Below, in pieces: positions 60,845-64,000 of a DNA stretch of 64,000 nt (positions are counted from its first letter, which is position 1; every line of letters starts with the position of its first letter). The stretch is from Apostichopus japonicus (taxonomy: Eukaryota > Echinodermata > Holothuroidea > Aspidochirotida > Stichopodidae): positions 11,857,764 to 11,921,763 of the forward strand of contig NC_092583.1 in assembly GCF_037975245.1 (NCBI RefSeq), written 5' to 3'. A program made the translations under genes and the position numbers. Under the pieces are notes generated by a model. It did not search any database. It was not told the DNA's origin and saw only the letters and a program-made list of their open reading frames with translations.

Positions 60845-61556
60845 TTATAGAATTAGAACACCCAGCCGCTAGCTATAAATAGGCTCCAGTCATGCAAGGG
60901 AGTAACTGACAAAGTTAAAAACAGGAAGACAGGAGTATGGTTTCCTTCTAACTCCTCACTTCTTCCTCTCCCCCCCCCTCCTCTCAATCCCACCCCCCTT
61001 CTTCTTGTGATAATGTACTGTTAGCTAGGATCTTTGGTACACATTTCTGTCTGCCAGTTGGGTGTGGAGGGGGGGGAGGGATGGCAAACCCACCTGATTT
61101 CATTCTAGGTAGCTAAAGACCCCCCTCCCCCCAAAAAAGTATACATGGTTGCCCCTGCTCAGTTACTTTGTTTCTCTTTAAAACCTTGATAGCTTAGTTT
61201 ATTCAAACAGGAGCTGGAACTTCACATATTTGTCCAATACACTCTTTCAAACAAACACTGCCCACTGACAACATCCTTGAGCATTATATCATTGTAGGCT
61301 TTCTGTTTAACTTCCATACATAAACACATTAACACAAAAGTGCCCTTCAATACATACATACACACATACATAAAAGTGTGTGTGTCTGTTATACGGAACT
61401 TGGCTTACAACACAACTTGCAGTTAAAACTTGTAATTTCACTTTCATTTCCTTGGCTTACCTATATGTATTTATATACATATACCTATATATAATACGTC
61501 AGATAATCATGGCAATTTGAATTCATGTGTTGGACAGGCACAAATTTACAAGTACT

Positions 61557-61847
61557 CAGGCGCGTAGCCAGGAATTTGCCAAGGGAGGGGCGAAACTGTA
61601 GATTCGTCATTGCAAACTATCTAAGCGTAGCCCCACCATGATTGGCACGAAGCGTACAAGAAAATTTTGGCTAAAAATGCCTTCCAGATCGCTGGAAATG
61701 GCACTTCCCAGGCCTTGTTAGTTGCATCTTAGCATTTTCTCTTTTGAAAATACTAGCGATATCATAAAAACATTACAAATTTTTTTTTAAATATGCTCAA
61801 AGGGGGGGCGGCTGCCCCCTTTGCCCCCCCCCTTGGCTACGCGCCTG
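61557..61847 (+). mobile_element. hAT-like MITE, 291 bp
   Basis: The ends CAGGCGCGTAGCCA and TGGCTACGCGCCTG are perfect 14-bp inverted repeats, flanked by CAAGTACT (61549-61556) and CAAATACT (61848-61855), 7 of 8 matching. The interior (for example 'ccagatcgctggaaatggcacttcccaggcc') is homologous to 35515-35894, 44816-45209 and the partial reverse copy at 18514-18695. Confidence 0.9.
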
Positions 61848-62398
61848 CAAATACTGTTACTTGAGCTCAGTGGTTCATGCAATGTTTAAAAGCTTTGCCT
61901 GTTTATAATGTACCCAGAGATATATATGAGTTGACATCATACATGGTTTACGATGCCAATGGAACTGCACAAAGACTGTACTAAATGTCACTACAAAATA
62001 TCAAAACTGGCCAAAAAAAACACAAAAAAATGCCAATTGATGTAAACCTATGTCATTAAGAGAGTTTGTTAATCTTTTTCTCACCTTTATTTTAATGAAA
62101 ATGTGAAATCAGTAAGTCAACAAAAGTTACATCCATTTTTCTGAATAATTCAGTCAATAAAATTGATAGAAGTATAAATTTCAAAGGGAGGGGCAAAAAT
62201 GTTGGCTTGGTACATTGTGATGACATGCACTGGTGTAGGGCAGGCTAGATTACTTGTGATGCCTTTAATACTATCTCCCAAAGCTTCTATGTTAATTTAA
62301 AATCTACCTAAGTATGACTTAACAAACACAAGTGAAATATGACAATATAAAAAGGAAACAGAAAGAAAACATATTATATTTTTGTAATTGTAACTCAC

Positions 62399-62640
62399 CA
62401 TTATTTCTTTTATGATTGTTGCTTTTCCTTTTTCAAATCTTTTGTCTCCAATTAAGAGTATATATTGCCATACGTTCCAAAAATTCAAATTTAGTTGTGG
62501 TCCTTTCCTTTCGAGAGAATTGTGAAACCGTTGTTGTAATCACAAAAAGTAGCAAAAAATGGAGAATGGCTCTATCGACCGTACGACAATACTCACAAGA
62601 CTCGTGATACCCACAGACATTGAACACAGTCAATTAAGTG
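62399..62640 (-). other. possible upstream 5' UTR exon of the TMEM163-like gene
   Basis: On the minus strand the segment ends in a good donor, ATAATG|gtgagt (edge 62399), and has more CpG than its neighbourhood near 62570-62600. It lies in the right direction and distance to splice to the acceptor at 58582. The transcription start and identity are unproven. Another donor-like site lies near 63296. Confidence 0.25.
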
Positions 62641-64000
62641 CTTTAATTACCTCCAATATCGTTTAACCAACCTATTTTAAAGGGTTATTGAAGATCGACA
62701 AGTGGGTATGAAGTATCAAGCGGAAGGGTAGGTAGCCTTGTGTATTAAACTGAGCTAAGAAGAAAGAAGAAAAAAACAAACTACCTGCAACATTCTTGTA
62801 TGCTTTGCAAACTCGTGAATATTCATTAGCTAAACTGACTGAACAAAGGATCAGATTACCTGTAGTTGGAGTCAAATTGAGCATTCAATTGGTTGCAAGA
62901 TATAATAGCTTCGCTTCAACGATCGTACTGGTAACAAGCTTTGAAGAACTGTATTTTTGGTGGGTGGGTTGGTTGGGGGTTAAGTTTGGTCAAAAAGTTT
63001 ACCCAGTAAATATAACAGAATAGTTATTCTAAATAAGATTATAGTTGGACAAATCAAACTTTGTATATTTTTTCTCACCAAAATTAAGGCTAACAAGAGG
63101 GTGATTAACAATGTTGGTTCGATTCCCCCAACATATCATCACTCAGAATTTCTATTGTTTTCCTCTCAGTAGTACAGTACACAAATGGTAAACTTGAAAA
63201 AATAATGGGTTTTCTTTTCTGTTTTTCTATTTCACCGTTCTAAATGAAACTTAAATAAGTTCATGGACTATAAATTTATATGTTAACATTACACTTACAG
63301 AATGAAGTTTCATTATCAAGACAAAACCAAGAAATCGTGAAGTAAGTTGCTTTGAAGCAAATTACGTAAAAACGAGCTAAACATGAGCACAGCGATGCTT
63401 TTCTACAATCCTGGAAGTTTTGACCCTATCAAAATTCTCCACAGGAAACTTATGTTAATTAGTTTCTTGTTTCCTTTTTTCACTTCTGATTTATTTTTCT
63501 TCTGGTCACCAGCTTTGACATTAACAACTTTTCCTTTCTTAGTAACTATCATGTGTACTTTTACTAAGCCATGACAATTAACCACTGAAGGTAACCTAGG
63601 GCCTATAGAGGCCTAATTAAGTAATATGTAGGCCTATGATGTAAATAATCAGTTTGCTAATGTTAAGGCAAAGCATTAAAAAAAATCACATGATACGTTG
63701 GATTTCCACCAAATCGGCCACTGCGTCATTGCAATTTGATTTGGAGATTCTTTTTTTTTTCATTTAAGAAGTTTATAGTAGCCTACTCATAATTCATATT
63801 GCCTAGGCCCTTGCCTAGGCGAGTTCACCAACTTTCTGGTTAGCCTAGGCCTACTCCTATGACATTATGAGCTTACTGACATTTGTGAATTATGATTTAA
63901 CTTTTCTCTGTTAAACTAATGCTTCCCTATGTCCATAGCCTAGGACTAAAATACTGACTCATCATTGGATTAAGCTATGCGTATTCCTTGTAATTCATTA
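62641..64000. other. unassigned right end
   Basis: I see no gene. Several 'taggcct' type blocks lie at 63600-63860. Confidence 0.5.

Noticed and set aside
63108-63145. GGTTCGATTCC, a B-box match
   Set aside because: There is no A box, acceptor stem or T stem around it.

Overview
This is nuclear DNA from a multicellular animal. It is AT-rich and intron-rich, full of microsatellites, minisatellites and small non-autonomous transposons, and has a single long retrotransposon reading frame. The transposon types and the divergence of the one host gene suggest a marine invertebrate, possibly an echinoderm. That placement is an inference, not a demonstration.

The main gene is on the minus strand: a complete eight-exon homologue of TMEM163 (SLC30A11/ZnT11-like, six-pass zinc-binding membrane protein). 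It runs from the start codon at 58517 down to the stop codon at 35325. I assembled it by eye from short exons. Every junction keeps phase and has GT/AG splice sites, and the 253-residue product has six membrane segments and the D-x3-D metal motif. A 5' UTR segment begins at an acceptor at 58581. Upstream non-coding exons are not resolved (weak candidate with donor at 62398).

The introns carry most of the striking structure. Intron 1 holds a roughly 2.06 kb inverted-repeat-bounded element with nine GTGACTCGCGTGACA-type motifs, inside a TA microsatellite. Intron 2 has tandem decoy splice donors next to exon 2 and a 159-bp tandem repeat. Intron 3 has about 470 bp of (CCCT)n, read as GGGA in the transcript, and a long hairpin with hammerhead-like arms. 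Intron 4 has a hAT-like MITE, a tRNA-like sequence and a 260-bp duplication. Intron 6 has dispersed repeats, and intron 7 another hAT-like MITE. A TTAA-flanked MITE lies just past the stop codon and supplies an AATAAA.

The left 35 kb has no confidently assigned host coding exon. It holds a U2 snRNA-like 5' domain joined to an unfamiliar 3' half (3345-3460), TTAA-flanked and hAT-like MITEs, a 615-bp element with 6-bp target duplications and inverted subterminal repeats (24729-25343), foldback elements, a 5'-truncated LINE with its target duplication (29092-30332), and an eight-copy tandem array of about 100 bp (31.75-32.50 kb). A CpG-richer patch near 17.76-17.96 kb ending in a consensus donor may be the first exon of a second minus-strand gene. 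The right end (58.6-64 kb) is repeats, two MITE-like elements and unassigned sequence.
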